Positions 1-10,297 of a stretch of 64,000 bases of DNA are shown piece after piece (within the stretch, counting starts at the first letter, position 1; the number at the start of each line of letters is the position of its first letter). The translations under genes and the position numbers were made by a program. The stretch comes from Porphyra umbilicalis (lineage: Eukaryota > Rhodophyta > Bangiophyceae > Bangiales > Bangiaceae), in the NCBI GenBank assembly GCA_002049455.2, contig KV918765.1:648041-712040 (forward strand), read 5' to 3'. A model generated the notes under the pieces. That model was not told the origin of the DNA. It worked only from the letters and a program-made list of their open reading frames with translations, and did no database searches.

Positions 1-1
1 C

Positions 2-2223
2 TGCCTGGCACGCTTTGCGGACGTGCCGTCCCCCATGGAGGACCCGTCAACGGGGGCGGCCGTCGAAAAGGTCGTCTACATGGTCTTCTTCTCGGGCGCC
101 GAGGTGCGGGCCAAGGCGTCCAAGATTATCGCCGCCTTTGGCGCCGCCGCCTACGCCTTCCCCGAGTCGGCCGACGAGCGGGTGGCCGCGTACACCGAGA
201 CGCGCGGGCGGCTGCGGGATTTGGAGCTGGTGTTGGCCACCGCCGCGGGCGCGCGGCGGGAGCTCCTCGCCGGCGTCGCGCCGCGCCTCGGCGCGTGGGC
301 GGAGCGGGTGCGGCAGGAAAAGGCCACCTACCACACGCTCAACGCGCTCAACTTTGACACCTCCTCCAAGCTCTTCATCGCCGACGTGTGGTGCCCGACC
401 GACCGCGTGGAGGGCGTGCGGACGGCGCTGGCGGCGGCGCGCGCCGCGTCCGCCGCCCAAGCGCCGAGCGTTGTGGAGGTGCGCCCGTTTGGCGCCGCCA
501 CCCCGCCGACGCACTTTCGGCTCAACCGCTTCACGGCCGTCTTCCACCACCTGATTGAGGCGTACGCGGTGGCGGCGTACCACGAGGTCAACCCGGCGCC
601 GTTTGCGGTGGTGCTCTTTCCCTTCCTCTTTGCGGTCATGTTTGGGGACGTGGGCCACGGGGCGGTTATGGCGCTCTTTGCGACCTTTATCATTTTGCGC
701 GAGAAGCGGATGGTGCGGCGGCAGCTCAACGAGTTTATGCAAACCTGCTACGACGGGCGCTACATGCTGCTGCTGATGGGGCTCTTCTCCATCTACACGG
801 GGTTCATCTACAACGAGGCGTTTGCGGTGCCCCTCAACCTGTTTGGCAGTCGCTGGCAGTACACCAACGCGTCGGCCATGGCGTGCGGCCTTGACAATTG
901 CGAGGTGCCGGGGGACGTGCGGCCGCCGCTCGCGCCGTACCCGCTCGGCTTTGACCCGGTGTGGAAGTCGTCCCAGTCCGGGCTGGTGTACTTCAACAGC
1001 TACAAGATGAAGTTGGCCATTGTGCTCGGCGTTTCCCAGATGATTCTCGGTATCTGCCTCTCCTACGTCAACGGTCACTTCTTCCGCGACCGTGTGGACG
1101 TGCTGTTTGTGTTTGTGCCGCAGCTGCTCTTCATGTCCTCCCTGTTTGGCTACCTCGTATTGCTCATCCTCATCAAGTGGGCGACCAACTGGGAGTCCCC
1201 GGCGTGCCTCGCCGACCCCCACTGCGTACCGCCCGACCTCAAAAACGTGCTCATCAACCTGTTTATGGCGCCGGGCAAGGTGTCGGCCACCGGCCAGCTG
1301 TACAAGGGCCAAGCTGCCGTCCAGACGGCGCTCCTCGCCGTCGCCGTCATCTCCGTGCCGTGGATGCTCTTGCCCAAGCCGCTGCTCATGCGGCGGGAGG
1401 CGGCGCGCAAGGCCGCCTACGCGCCGTTGGGCGACGAGGAGAGTGCCCTCGACCGTGACGGCGGGGCGCAGCCGCCCGCCGCCAATGGCGGGTCGTCGGC
1501 CAATGGCGGGTCACCCGTGGGGGTGATGGCCAACGGCGCAGGCGCGGGCGCCAAGGCATCCCCGTCTGGCGGCGGCGGCGGCCTGCTGGACGATGGCGGC
1601 GGCGGGGCGGGCGGCCACGGCGCGGCCGTGTTTGACTTTTCCGAGGTGTTTGTCGGCCAAATGATTCACACGATCGAATTTGTCCTCGGCGCCGTGAGCA
1701 ATACGGCCAGCTACCTGCGCCTATGGGCGCTGTCGCTGGCGCACGCGGAGCTCAGCGACGTCTTTCTTGAGAAGCTGATGTTTGGCTCCATGGCCAGCGG
1801 CAGCATCGTGCTCTGCATCATTGGCTTCTTCAGCTGGGTGGCACTGACGCTGGGGGTGCTCATGTTCATGGAATCCCTGTCCGCCTTCCTCCATGCGCTG
1901 CGGCTGATGTGGGTTGAGGTACGTGTCACGCGTGTCTCTGTTCTGGATACGGGAGCTTGTGTTCGCGCTGATGGAATGCCCCTGGCGCGGCCTCAGTGGG
2001 ACCCGGCTTGCATATCAACTATGGTTCTTTCGCTCACCCCCGCTCTCTGGATGTACGTGGTCGTCCTCTGCTCTCTGCACTGTCGGTGCCACCCCCCCTG
2101 TTTCCTCGTACACAGTTCATGTCCAAGTTCTACGCGCTCAACCACGGTGCAGACCCGGTCAAGTTCGAGCCCTTCTCGTTTGCCGCGCTGCGTGAAGCGG
2201 AAGCCGAAGCGGCCGCCGCATGA
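2..2223 (+). CDS. VHA-a: V-type proton ATPase subunit a, 5'-partial, two exons
   Basis: Membrane subunit a of the V0 sector, which carries protons across endomembranes together with the proteolipid ring. The frame is open to the window edge, so the 5' end is missing; about 674 residues are visible. Exon 1 is 2-1918 and exon 2 is 2116-2223, joined in phase 0 across a GT-AG intron; the join restores the family's C-terminal WVEF motif followed by the FEPFSF tail. Family marks: an early DP-TG-V-K-V-FF stretch near residue 20, several hydrophobic membrane segments, and SYLRLWALSLAHAELS (about 1710-1757), which contains the essential membrane Arg. Oddity: a Gly/Ala/Asn-rich insertion of about 60 residues at 1440-1625 in a loop before the last membrane block. 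Reading through the intron gives a false longer frame to 2659. Very sure of family and frame. Confidence 0.96.
1919..2115 (+). other. Intron of the V-ATPase subunit a gene
   Basis: 197 bp intron starting GTACGTGTCA and ending in a pyrimidine-rich stretch before CACAG. Removing it joins two frames that together match the conserved subunit a C-terminus, so both splice sites are well supported. Confidence 0.93.
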
Positions 2224-2889
2224 GTGCGGCCGACACACCAGCCATACCCTTTTCCTTTCATTCTCTGGCGTGGTTGCGTGCCGCAAGTGGCGCTGGATGG
2301 CAGCCAGGCCGCGCGCTCCCCCCGTGGAGGGGTCGGCGCGGCCGTGCATCGCGGGTGGCCTGCCTTGGCAGCGGTGGCGGGGCTGTCCCACCTCTGCCGC
2401 TGGCGTTCCGGCCTTTTGCGTTGAACCAGCTCCACGGTTGACAGCGGTGGGGCCTGCGCCACGAGCGCCACCGGCCAAGCGGCCCCGCCGTTTGCGCCTC
2501 GACCCGTACTGGTCGCGTGCGGCGGTCGTGCTGGGCACGGCTGTGCGGTTGGTCGTGACGGCCGCCCCGTGTCCGCGCGCTCCTCGCGAGGCCGTCCACG
2601 GGCGTCTACCGGCCATGGGAGTTCCACCCCACTGCGCGACACGTTGTAGGCTCGAGTAGAACAATACGGGTGCTCAATTATATTAGTAGGACGTAGCGCC
2701 CTCAAAGGCAGCCGTCTGCAACTCGACGCATCTCCCGTTGCATCGCCCACTGGCGGCATCACACGACCACAGCACCGCGCGGGGATGCCAGCTGCAGCGC
2801 GGATGCGAAAACAAGCGGCGATACCCGCCGTTGGCACCGTCCCACCGGCCACAGAGCCGCTCTCCTCCCCACCGCTCCGCGCCCCCCCC
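2224..2889. other. 3' flank of the V-ATPase gene, no gene seen
   Basis: Mixed-composition DNA after the TGA stop. A short AT-rich stretch at about 2664-2692 could hold the polyadenylation region. Open frames here are Arg/Pro-rich and show no protein-like pattern on either strand. Confidence 0.5.
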
Positions 2890-3541
2890 TCAGTACAGGG
2901 GCACGAGCGCGGGCACCCCCCCCCGCCCCCCCCGGCCAGACAGCACGGCGCACTCGCACAAGCCCGACGCCTCGTCCACCTCCCCAATGCACGCCAACGC
3001 GGCGAGGGAGCCGTCCACCGCGGGCGCCTCCTTGGCACACACCGACTCCCCGGCGCAGTCGCACGCATACTCGGGCGGGCACTCGCCGCGGGCACAGTAG
3101 AGCGCCACCCCGTCGGCGGGCGTCGGGTCCCCGCCGCCGCCCGCCGCCGCCAGCGTCTGCATCGTCAAGCACACGGGCGCCCCCGCCGAACCGCCGCGGG
3201 TAGTGGCGGGGGGGGGGGGGGGGCGCCCCGCGGCGCGCACGTGCACAGGTCTTGGGTGTTGACGCAGGCGGGGGGGGGTCCAGGGGGGTGGCGGCGGACG
3301 CGGCGGCGGCGGCCGCCGCCGCCGTCGTGGCCGACGCGTGCGCCATTGACGGCAAGGCGGCGGCGGCGGTGAGGGCGGGCGCCGCCGCTGCCGCCACGGC
3401 AGCGGCAGCGGCGACCGCCACCACCGACGCGGCGGTCAGGCATCGCAGCGTGGCGCGTCGGGGGCGGCAGGGGCCGGCCGCCTCGGCGCCAGCGTGGCAA
3501 ACACCGGGGGGAGGGGAAAGCGCCATGGGGGCGGCGCCCAT
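2890..3541 (-). pseudogene. Cys-rich, probably secreted protein; frame broken at two G/C runs
   Basis: Not recognised as a known family. From an ATG at 3541 the - strand frame gives a short N-terminus, then a long Ala/Val hydrophobic stretch that could be a signal or anchor segment. It then changes frame in the G-rich run near 3269-3287 to read CVNTQDLCTCA. It changes frame again in the 12-G run near 3209-3221 to read a Cys-rich tail with motifs such as YCARGECPPEYACDC and GLCECA, ending at a stop at 2890. Each frame change falls on a homopolymer, so an assembly indel or true slippage is likelier than three unrelated ORFs. The Cys spacing suggests an extracellular disulphide-bonded domain. 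The start and the joining of the pieces are inferred. Confidence 0.42.
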
Positions 3542-5713
3542 GGTGACGGGGGCGTCCGTCAACGGGCGACCGCGGCAGCGGCAGCGGCGCCGGCGGGGGC
3601 CCACCCGCCTCCCCGGTAGAGGCCTCTGGGCGGGCCGCGTCGGGACAGACGGCCGACACCCACACGGGTAGAGGGGGCGGGGACACGCTGACGCGCCGCA
3701 GAGGGGGACCCGTCGCAGCCACGTCAAGGGGGCAGGAAGGACGCTGCACACTGGCGGGTCGGCGGCGCCCCCCGTGTTCGGGGCGCCACCCCGACCGCCC
3801 CGCGCGGGGGGCGGGCGCTCAAAAGCACGCCCGCCGGCGGGCGGCGGGCGCCCGGTCGCGCGCCCGCGCGCGCCCGCGGGGCGACGGGGCGGCCGCGGGT
3901 GGCCGCCGCGGCGGCCGCCCCGCCCCGCCGGCCGCGGCGGGCGGGGGGCGGGCGCGGCGGCCGGGACGGCGCCGCGCACGACACGGGGCGCATGGCGCGG
4001 CGGAGGGGGGGGGGGGGGGGCTCCCGCCGGCGGGAGGGGGATCTCCCCGCGGCCGCCGACGGTCGTGGCCGCCGCGGCAGGCGGCGGCTGTCGTGGCCGC
4101 CGCGGCGGACGCGGCAGCGGCGGTGATCGGCGCGGCGCTCATGAGCGCCGCGTGGACTGCGCTTGCCTTGGTCGCTGCGCCGGGAGAGGCGGCCGTGAGG
4201 CGCGGCTGTGATACACCCCTCCGGAGGGGTGCGGACTCCGCGTGGTGAGTATCGAGCGGGCAACACAGGCAATTCAGGATGTCAAGCCAAAAGCTGAAAG
4301 AATGTCAATGAAACTGTTTGGGCTGTGTTGAGGCCGACGACGCGGTTGCTCCCACCATGGTCGGGTTGGGAAGCGCCCGGGGCGCTACGGAGGGGCGCTG
4401 ATCGGGCGCCAAAACTGGAGGTAGTCGAGACGACCCGGCCTGTGACTCCCGATGGTGGGGACCACCCGCGTCATCATGCCCCGCCCGATGAGCCATCCCC
4501 TCCCCAGAGGCTCAGAGGCACGTTCCCACCGGGACCGCACTCCGCCTGCGCCGCGGCGGGAAGAGGAGGGTGATGTGCGCCACGGGCTACCCACGCCGTC
4601 GCCATCAGAAAAACGTATGTTGGCCCGCGCCCACGGCCTGCGCGGCACGGGCGGGCGCCGTCGCGCGGCAGCGGCGCGTCGCGGCCGCGCAGCCGCCACG
4701 CAAGACGGCGCGTGGCCGCGGCACCGGCGGGGGTCGGCGAGACAGACCACGGGCGCACCGTGCACGCGCCTGTGGATCGAATCCGCGTGGGCGCGGCCGC
4801 CCGACCAAGGGGATGACCCCTCCGGCCGCGTGGGGCCGTCTCGCGCGCCCGCACGCCGTATCCGGGCCCCACGGGTGCGCCCGCCACGCCGACACGCCGA
4901 CGGTGCGGACTCGCACGCGGCGGGTGGCGGCGGCCGTCGCCGCCTGGAAGCGTCCGCGACGGGCGGCACCGCCGCCACCGCGCCCGCACGGGGTCCCTTC
5001 CCACCCCACCCACGCCGCCCACGCGGCGCTCGACGGGCGGCGCACCGCAGCGCACGCCGCTGACGGCCGACGCGTCGGTGAGGGTGGCCGCTGAGGGCGG
5101 CACCGACGCCCAAAGAGACGGTGTGGGCGCGGCAGCGGCTTTTCGGCGCGCATCCCTGGCCGCGCACGGCCTGTGGTGGGGCCCGCCCCGGATCGCCGTG
5201 GGGGCCCCAGTGGTGGGTCCGCGCCCACGCACGACGGTACGTCCGTGGCCGTGATCGTCCACGCGGCGACCGCGCCGGATCGCAGCGGGTGCGGACGTGC
5301 ACGCGCACGCGCCGGAAAACCCGCCGCCAGCGGCCGCCGGCGCGTCGGGGGTGGGCGCCTCGCGACGCGGCGCGCGGCCGCCCGGTGGGGTGGTCGCCCC
5401 ACGCACGGAAGGGGAATGTGGGTGTCGGGGCGGCGGCGGCGGCACACCCCCCCGGCCGACGCGCCGGCCCGCCGCGCCCCCGCTGGGGGTTGCGGCCACG
5501 CGGCACCGTGTGGGGGCCTGGCGGCCGCCGCCGCGGCCGCGGGGCCGCGCGCCGCGGCGGGTGGCCCGCGCGCACCTCGCGTGGCCGTGGCGGTTGGGGT
5601 GGCGGGCGCGGGCAGCCACGGCGGCGGGCCGCGCGTTGGCGCTCCCGGTCGTTGCGCTCCGTTGGCGGCGCGGCGGCGCCCCGCCGCGGGCGGCGGGGGT
5701 TTTCTACCCCGCA
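3542..5713. other. Extreme-GC low-complexity DNA, no supportable gene
   Basis: Long Arg/Ala/Pro/Gly frames are open on both strands in several phases, as expected of very GC-rich DNA with few stops. No conserved motif, splice pattern or protein-like composition was found. Local features are CCGCGG-rich near-palindromes at 3830-3990 and a G-run near 4007-4020. Confidence 0.55.
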
Positions 5714-5978
5714 TCACCGCGTCACCGACCGCCCGCAAGAACACCGCCTCGACGGGCAACCGGAATCACTCCCTCGGCAGGCCGACCAATCGTCAAGCTG
5801 CAAATCCCCAATGGTTTTCGAGAAACACGCCGACACGGGTCGCCGCAGCGTCGAGCGCCGCCCGGTTGGGGCGCACTCGTGCACCCGGCTTGTGGCGTCC
5901 ATCCCCGCGACGCGCTTCCCATCGAGACGCCCCGCCACGCGCAGCGCCGAGCTCACCGTGGCGCTCCACACGAGCGGC
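5714..5978 (-). other. Possible host ORF fragment cut by the copia locus
   Basis: The - strand frame reads VWSATVSSALRVAGRLDGKR and onward to a stop at 5714, with a balanced composition unlike the Arg-rich shadows around it. Copia sequence begins at about 5979. On the other side of the locus (about 15166-15240, - strand) a short frame reads RRSRRVADLL up to the LTR. The two may be halves of one interrupted gene, but the family is not recognised and the junction cannot be proved. Confidence 0.25.
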
Positions 5979-8739
5979 CGGCGGCGGGGTAAGCGACCAG
6001 CGTCGGGATTGCGGCTGACACGGTAGTCAAGGCCGGTACGGGCAGCACGGCAGCGTCGGCTGGCATGGAACCGCGTGTGGGGGCGGTCGCCGGCGTGTGG
6101 CCACCACCCCCATTGGCTCCCCCGTCGCTGGTTACCGCGGCGCCGCCGGCCCCCCCGGTGCCAACGCCCCCGGCGTCGCCGTCGGACGAACCGGGTGTCC
6201 CCGTCGGCGTGATGCCAACACGCACGTTGGCGCCTCCGTCCCTGGTGCCAACGCCCCCGTTCGCTCCCCCGTCGCTGGTTGCCCCGGCACCGTCGGCCCC
6301 CCCGGTGTAGACTCCCCCGTCGACGCCGTCGGATGAGCCGGTGATCAGCGCGGCCACATCGCCCCCGTCGCCACTGTCGCTGCCGTCGGGGCAGGAATCG
6401 GCGCTTGACCAGCCGTCCGGGAGGTAGAGGTTGACGGGCAGCGCACTGGGGCGCACGGACGCGATGGGCTCCGTCTCGTCGACGACGACGTCGCGGCGGG
6501 TGAGGATCTTGCCGGTCAGGGATGACTGGATACGTAGAGCATGGCCCCCGGCGCCGTACCCCACGACGCGACCAAGCAGCGCTTTCGGATCCAACTTGCC
6601 GGCGGAACGCGGGGGCACCATGGCGTAGGCCACGCTGCCGAGCGCGCGTAGGTTGGATAGGTCGGGCTGGCGGCCATAAAAGCGTTCGAACGGGGTGGAG
6701 ACACCATCCGCTGTGGGGGACCGGTTGCGGAGAAAGTAAACGGCCATCAGGATTTCCGCCCACAGCGCTTTGTCGAGGCCCGAGTCGAACAGCACGGCGC
6801 GCACTCGCTCCAGGATGGTACGGTTGAGGCGTTCGGCCTTCCCATTCATCTGCGGCGAGTACGGGGCGGTTGGTTCGACGCGGATACCAGTCTTCTGGAA
6901 GTAGGCGATCATCTCGGTGCTCTTGATGAGCTCCCCCGCGCCGTCGCACCGGATACTCTTGACTGTCTTGCCCGTCTGGCGTTCCAGGTGGGTGATCCAG
7001 TCCCGGAGCGCAGCGCCGGCGTCGGCCTTGGTCTTGAGCGGCGTGGCGAAGCCCATCTCGGACCAGTCGTCGAGGGCCGACATGAAGTGTACGGCACCCC
7101 CGACAGACCGATCGAACGGCCCCGCCAAGTCGACGTGCAGTTTCTCCAGCACCTGGGTGGTCGCGCGGCCCGTGCCGTGCGGCGTGTGAGTGATGCGCGC
7201 CTTGACGCAGGGTACGCAGGGTGCGCCATCGGTGCCCGTGTCGTCGGCGAGCGCCAGGTCCATTCCGGCGACGAGCCTGGCGAGTTGCCGCACGTTTGCG
7301 TGGCCAAGGTGACCGAGGCGTCGGTGCCACAGCTGGCTCGTGACGGTCTTGCCCTTGCCGTACGCGACCGCCGCCGTTGCCGAGCCCGCACCCGACGAAG
7401 GTCCCGACAGGTCCACGGTGCGGCCGCCGTCCAGTGTGTACTGGTCATTGCCGTTGACGCGCCCGGTCGCGACGACCATGCCGTTCTGCTCCACGGTCAC
7501 GTCGTCGCCCTCAAAGGTCACCTTGCCCCTCTTTGCCATGGCGCGCACGGAGAGCAGGTTGGGGGTGATGCCGGGGACGAACAGCGTGTTGCCGAGGGTG
7601 ATGAACCCGCCGAGTGAGTTGGCCAGCGTGACAGAGCCCCGCCCCGGCGAATGTACGGTGTTGCCATTGGCAATGGTCACGTCCGTCGGCGCCGAGACGT
7701 AGTCGCGGAGGCCCAAACGCATGGTGCGCATGTTGTGCGACGCCCCGGAGTCGATGAGCCACTCGGTAGGTGCCGGGTCGCCGGGGTGTACACCCACTGC
7801 CGACGCTGACGCCGTGGGGTTGACGACGCCGGTGCCACGGTGGGAGGTCGAGGCCTCGTCGTGGGTGCCTTCCGCGGCGGGGTTGAACGTCACCTTCCTG
7901 GCCGTTGCCATGAACGCGGCCGACGGCCCGGAGCCGCTGCCCGACGGGCGGTCCGGGTTCTGGGGGCACTCGGACTGGTAGTGCCCGCGTTGGTTGCATG
8001 TCCAGTAGGTGACCCGCTTCCGACGCTCCGCACGGGACAGGCGCGGTGCGGTGGCGCTCGTACCCGCGGCGCCCGCAGCACCGGCGACATGGGGGAGGGC
8101 CGCCAAGAGCGCGGCGTACGCGGCCGCGGCCGGCCCTTCCTTGTGCTCTTGGACTGCCGCCTTCTCCACCATGGCGCTCTCCACGGGGAATAGCATCGGC
8201 ATCACCGTCTCCCAGCGTAGCTCCGTCTGCTGGCTAGTGAGGATCTTCTGCTCCATCAAGTAGGCCTCGCCAAGCCCCGTCATGAAGTGGAGGATGGCGG
8301 TGTTGTCGTCGATGGGGTGCCCCGCCCCCACCATCTCGGCTTGCAGCTTCTTTACGCGGCCTTGGTAGGCGAGTAGGGTCTCCCCGGGACGGATCGCGAG
8401 CGCCGCCAGCTCCTTGCTCAGCTGCAGCCGCCGTGAATTCGTCTGCGCCGTCAAGAGCGCCTCCAGCGCGTCCCACGCGGCACGCGCCGTGGTACAGTTC
8501 TGGATGGTCGGCAGGTGGTGCGGCTCCACACTCAACTTGAGCCGCCCAAATGCCCGTCGGTTCTTTTTCTTCCACGTGTCCGCGCCAGCGGGGTCGGTCA
8601 TCTCGTCCGGCTGCGGGTCCTCAATCGCGGTCCATAGCTCCTTGTCCTCTAAGGATGCTTGGAACAGAATCGCCCATGTGGCGTAATCCTTGTCTAGCTT
8701 CTCAATGCGGAGCCCGTCGGACTCGGACGGCGCCGCCAT
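5979..8739 (-). pseudogene. Truncated copia gag-pol (gag, protease, integrase)
   Basis: ATG at 8739 and the same N-terminus as the intact polyprotein. It keeps gag, the zinc-knuckle region, the protease DSGA motif and the integrase HHCC and DDE regions, then leaves copia sequence at about 5979 and stops out of homology at 5953. Reverse transcriptase and RNase H are missing. Compared with the intact copy, the first zinc-knuckle Cys is Tyr (codon at 8005-8007), and one Leu after the integrase core is Phe. Not expected to act alone. Confidence 0.88.
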
Positions 8740-8884
8740 CGAATCGCCTCGGGTTGACGCAAATCCGGATCAGGTGGATGTCGGGGAGAGGGCAACTGGG
8801 TATGAACGCGTGGGTGAATGCGGCACCTTCGGCAGCGGTCACGACGAGGAGGGACGCGTCCTCGTCGGCGCTGGGCCCATAACC
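5979..8884 (-). mobile_element. Inverted 5' portion of a Ty1/copia element (leader, gag, protease, integrase)
   Basis: Reverse-complement copy of 10153 to about 13055 of the intact element, nearly identical. It starts (element sense) exactly at the primer-binding site, whose complement is at 8870-8884, and is cut at about 5979, between the integrase and reverse transcriptase regions. No LTR lies at either end. The right end overlaps by the four bases AACC (8881-8884) with a direct-orientation pol fragment. This is an internal rearrangement rather than a normal insertion. Confidence 0.9.
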
Positions 8885-9754
8885 TTCCTTGGATACAAAA
8901 TCTACCGCGACCGTGCGGCGGGGACCCTCACGCTGAGCTGCCCCGGCCTGACGACGGCGCTGCTCGAAGAGTTCTCCATGACGGACGCCAAGCCCACCAA
9001 GGTGCCGGTGCCAGTCGGCACCTCCCTCACGCGGACGGGGACGAACTTGCTCCCCGACGGCGGGCGCTACGCGGAGATGGTGGGCAGCCTCCTCTACTTG
9101 TCCACTTCCACCAGGCCGGACATCTCCTTTGCCGCCGGGCTCCTTGCCCGCTTCATGACCCAGCCAGAGGAGGGGCACTGGCACTTGGCCAAGCACGTGC
9201 TTCGGTACCTGGTCGGCACGGCCACCTTTGGCCTGCGGTACGGCACCCAGGAGGGCCTCGCCGGCGCTGTCGACGCGGACCACGGCGGCTGCCTCATCAC
9301 ACGCCGATCAACTACCGGGTGGGTGTTCACTCTGCACGGGGCGGCCATCTCCTGGGGGAGCAAGCGGCAGCCTACGGTATCATCTTCGACTGCCGAATCA
9401 GAGTACATCGCCGCGGCGGCTGTCACCCGCGAGGCGTTGTGGCTGCGGAAGCTGATGGCCGACCTGGGCGAGCCGACCGACGTGGTGCACGTGGCCGAGG
9501 ACAACCAGGCATGCCTCGCGCTGATTGCCAACCCCGAGTCGACCGGTCGGGCCAAACACATCGACATGGCGCACCATCTCGTGCGCGAGCGGGTGGCGAT
9601 GGGGGAGGTCGATTTCCATTACACCCCCGGCCGCGAGCTGGTGGCGGACGGGCTCACCAAGCCCCTGCCGGGGCCCACCTTCACCGACTTCCGCAAGCGG
9701 CTGGGGCTGGTGGGGCAGTTGACGGCGGGCACGGTGCGGCGCAGCGCCGAGTAA
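8881..9754 (+). pseudogene. 3' fragment of copia pol (end of reverse transcriptase and RNase H)
   Basis: Copy of 13894-14767 of the intact element with no difference seen. It begins just after the reverse transcriptase active-site region and carries the late RT and RNase H, including the TAESEYIA motif, to the TAA stop. There is no start codon of its own; it is fused back-to-back to the inverted 5' portion. The LTR at 9887 follows, exactly as after the intact pol. Confidence 0.9.
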
Positions 9755-9877
9755 CCGTCGGGCAGCCACGCCGCGGTTGGGGTATGCGTGCCACCATCTG
9801 GCGGCAGCTTGGGGGAGGCCGGGCGTACGGTAACCGCAGCTGTACAGCAGCGGGACGGTTACGGGTTGGACGCGGGT

Positions 9878-9886
9878 GTGGGGGAG
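9878..9886 (+). promoter_or_regulatory. Polypurine tract of the left copia fragment
   Basis: GTGGGGGAG immediately before the LTR start TGTTGAC; the same tract lies at 14891-14899 before the right LTR. In LTR elements this is where plus-strand DNA synthesis is primed. Confidence 0.6.
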
Positions 9887-10152
9887 TGTTGACGGCGGCC
9901 AAACACCCGTGCCCAACGGTCGGCGGATCGGCCACCGTGTCCGAGCCGCAAGTGAGATTGGACGGCCGAGATTGCATCGGGCGAGGGATTTGTGAGGGCG
10001 CAGGAATTGTGACGTGGGTGTCAGTAGTGGTGTGCGGGATTGGTGATGGGGGATTCCGCTGGGCGCCCCGCGGGGGCGCCCAGCAGCGATATGGGGTGGC
10101 GAGGAGCCGCCCCAGCCACACACCGGTAAATGGACCAACGCGTTTGTCGACA
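9887..10152 (+). repeat. Copia LTR (left, shared by two element pieces)
   Basis: 266 bp, beginning TGTTGAC and ending GTCGACA, an imperfect terminal inverted repeat. It differs from the right LTR at two positions, near 10050 and 10094. It is both the 3' LTR of the 8881-9754 pol fragment and the 5' LTR of the intact element. An 11-bp stem with a 3-nt loop at 10059-10083 could act in RNA 3'-end formation. Confidence 0.92.
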
Positions 10153-10167
10153 GGTTATGGGCCCAGC
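10153..10167 (+). promoter_or_regulatory. Primer-binding site complementary to the initiator tRNA-Met anticodon arm
   Basis: GGTTATGGGCCCAGC directly abuts the LTR end. It is complementary to the anticodon stem-loop (CUGGGCCCAUAACC) of eukaryotic initiator tRNA-Met, not to its 3' CCA end. This is the half-tRNA priming known from Drosophila copia and related elements. Confidence 0.85.
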
Positions 10168-10297
10168 GCCGACGAGGACGCGTCCCTCCTCGTCGTGACC
10201 GCTGCCGAAGGTGCCGCATTCACCCACGCGTTCATACCCAGTTGCCCTCTCCCCGACATCCACCTGATCCGGATTTGCGTCAACCCGAGGCGATTCG

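Noticed and set aside
2224-2659. Longer V-ATPase reading frame running through to 2659
   Set aside because: It reads through the intron; the spliced frame restores the conserved C-terminus and ends at 2223.
8690-9754. A 354-codon + gene starting at 8690
   Set aside because: Its first about 65 codons are antisense gag leader; it is an artefact of the head-to-head copia joint.
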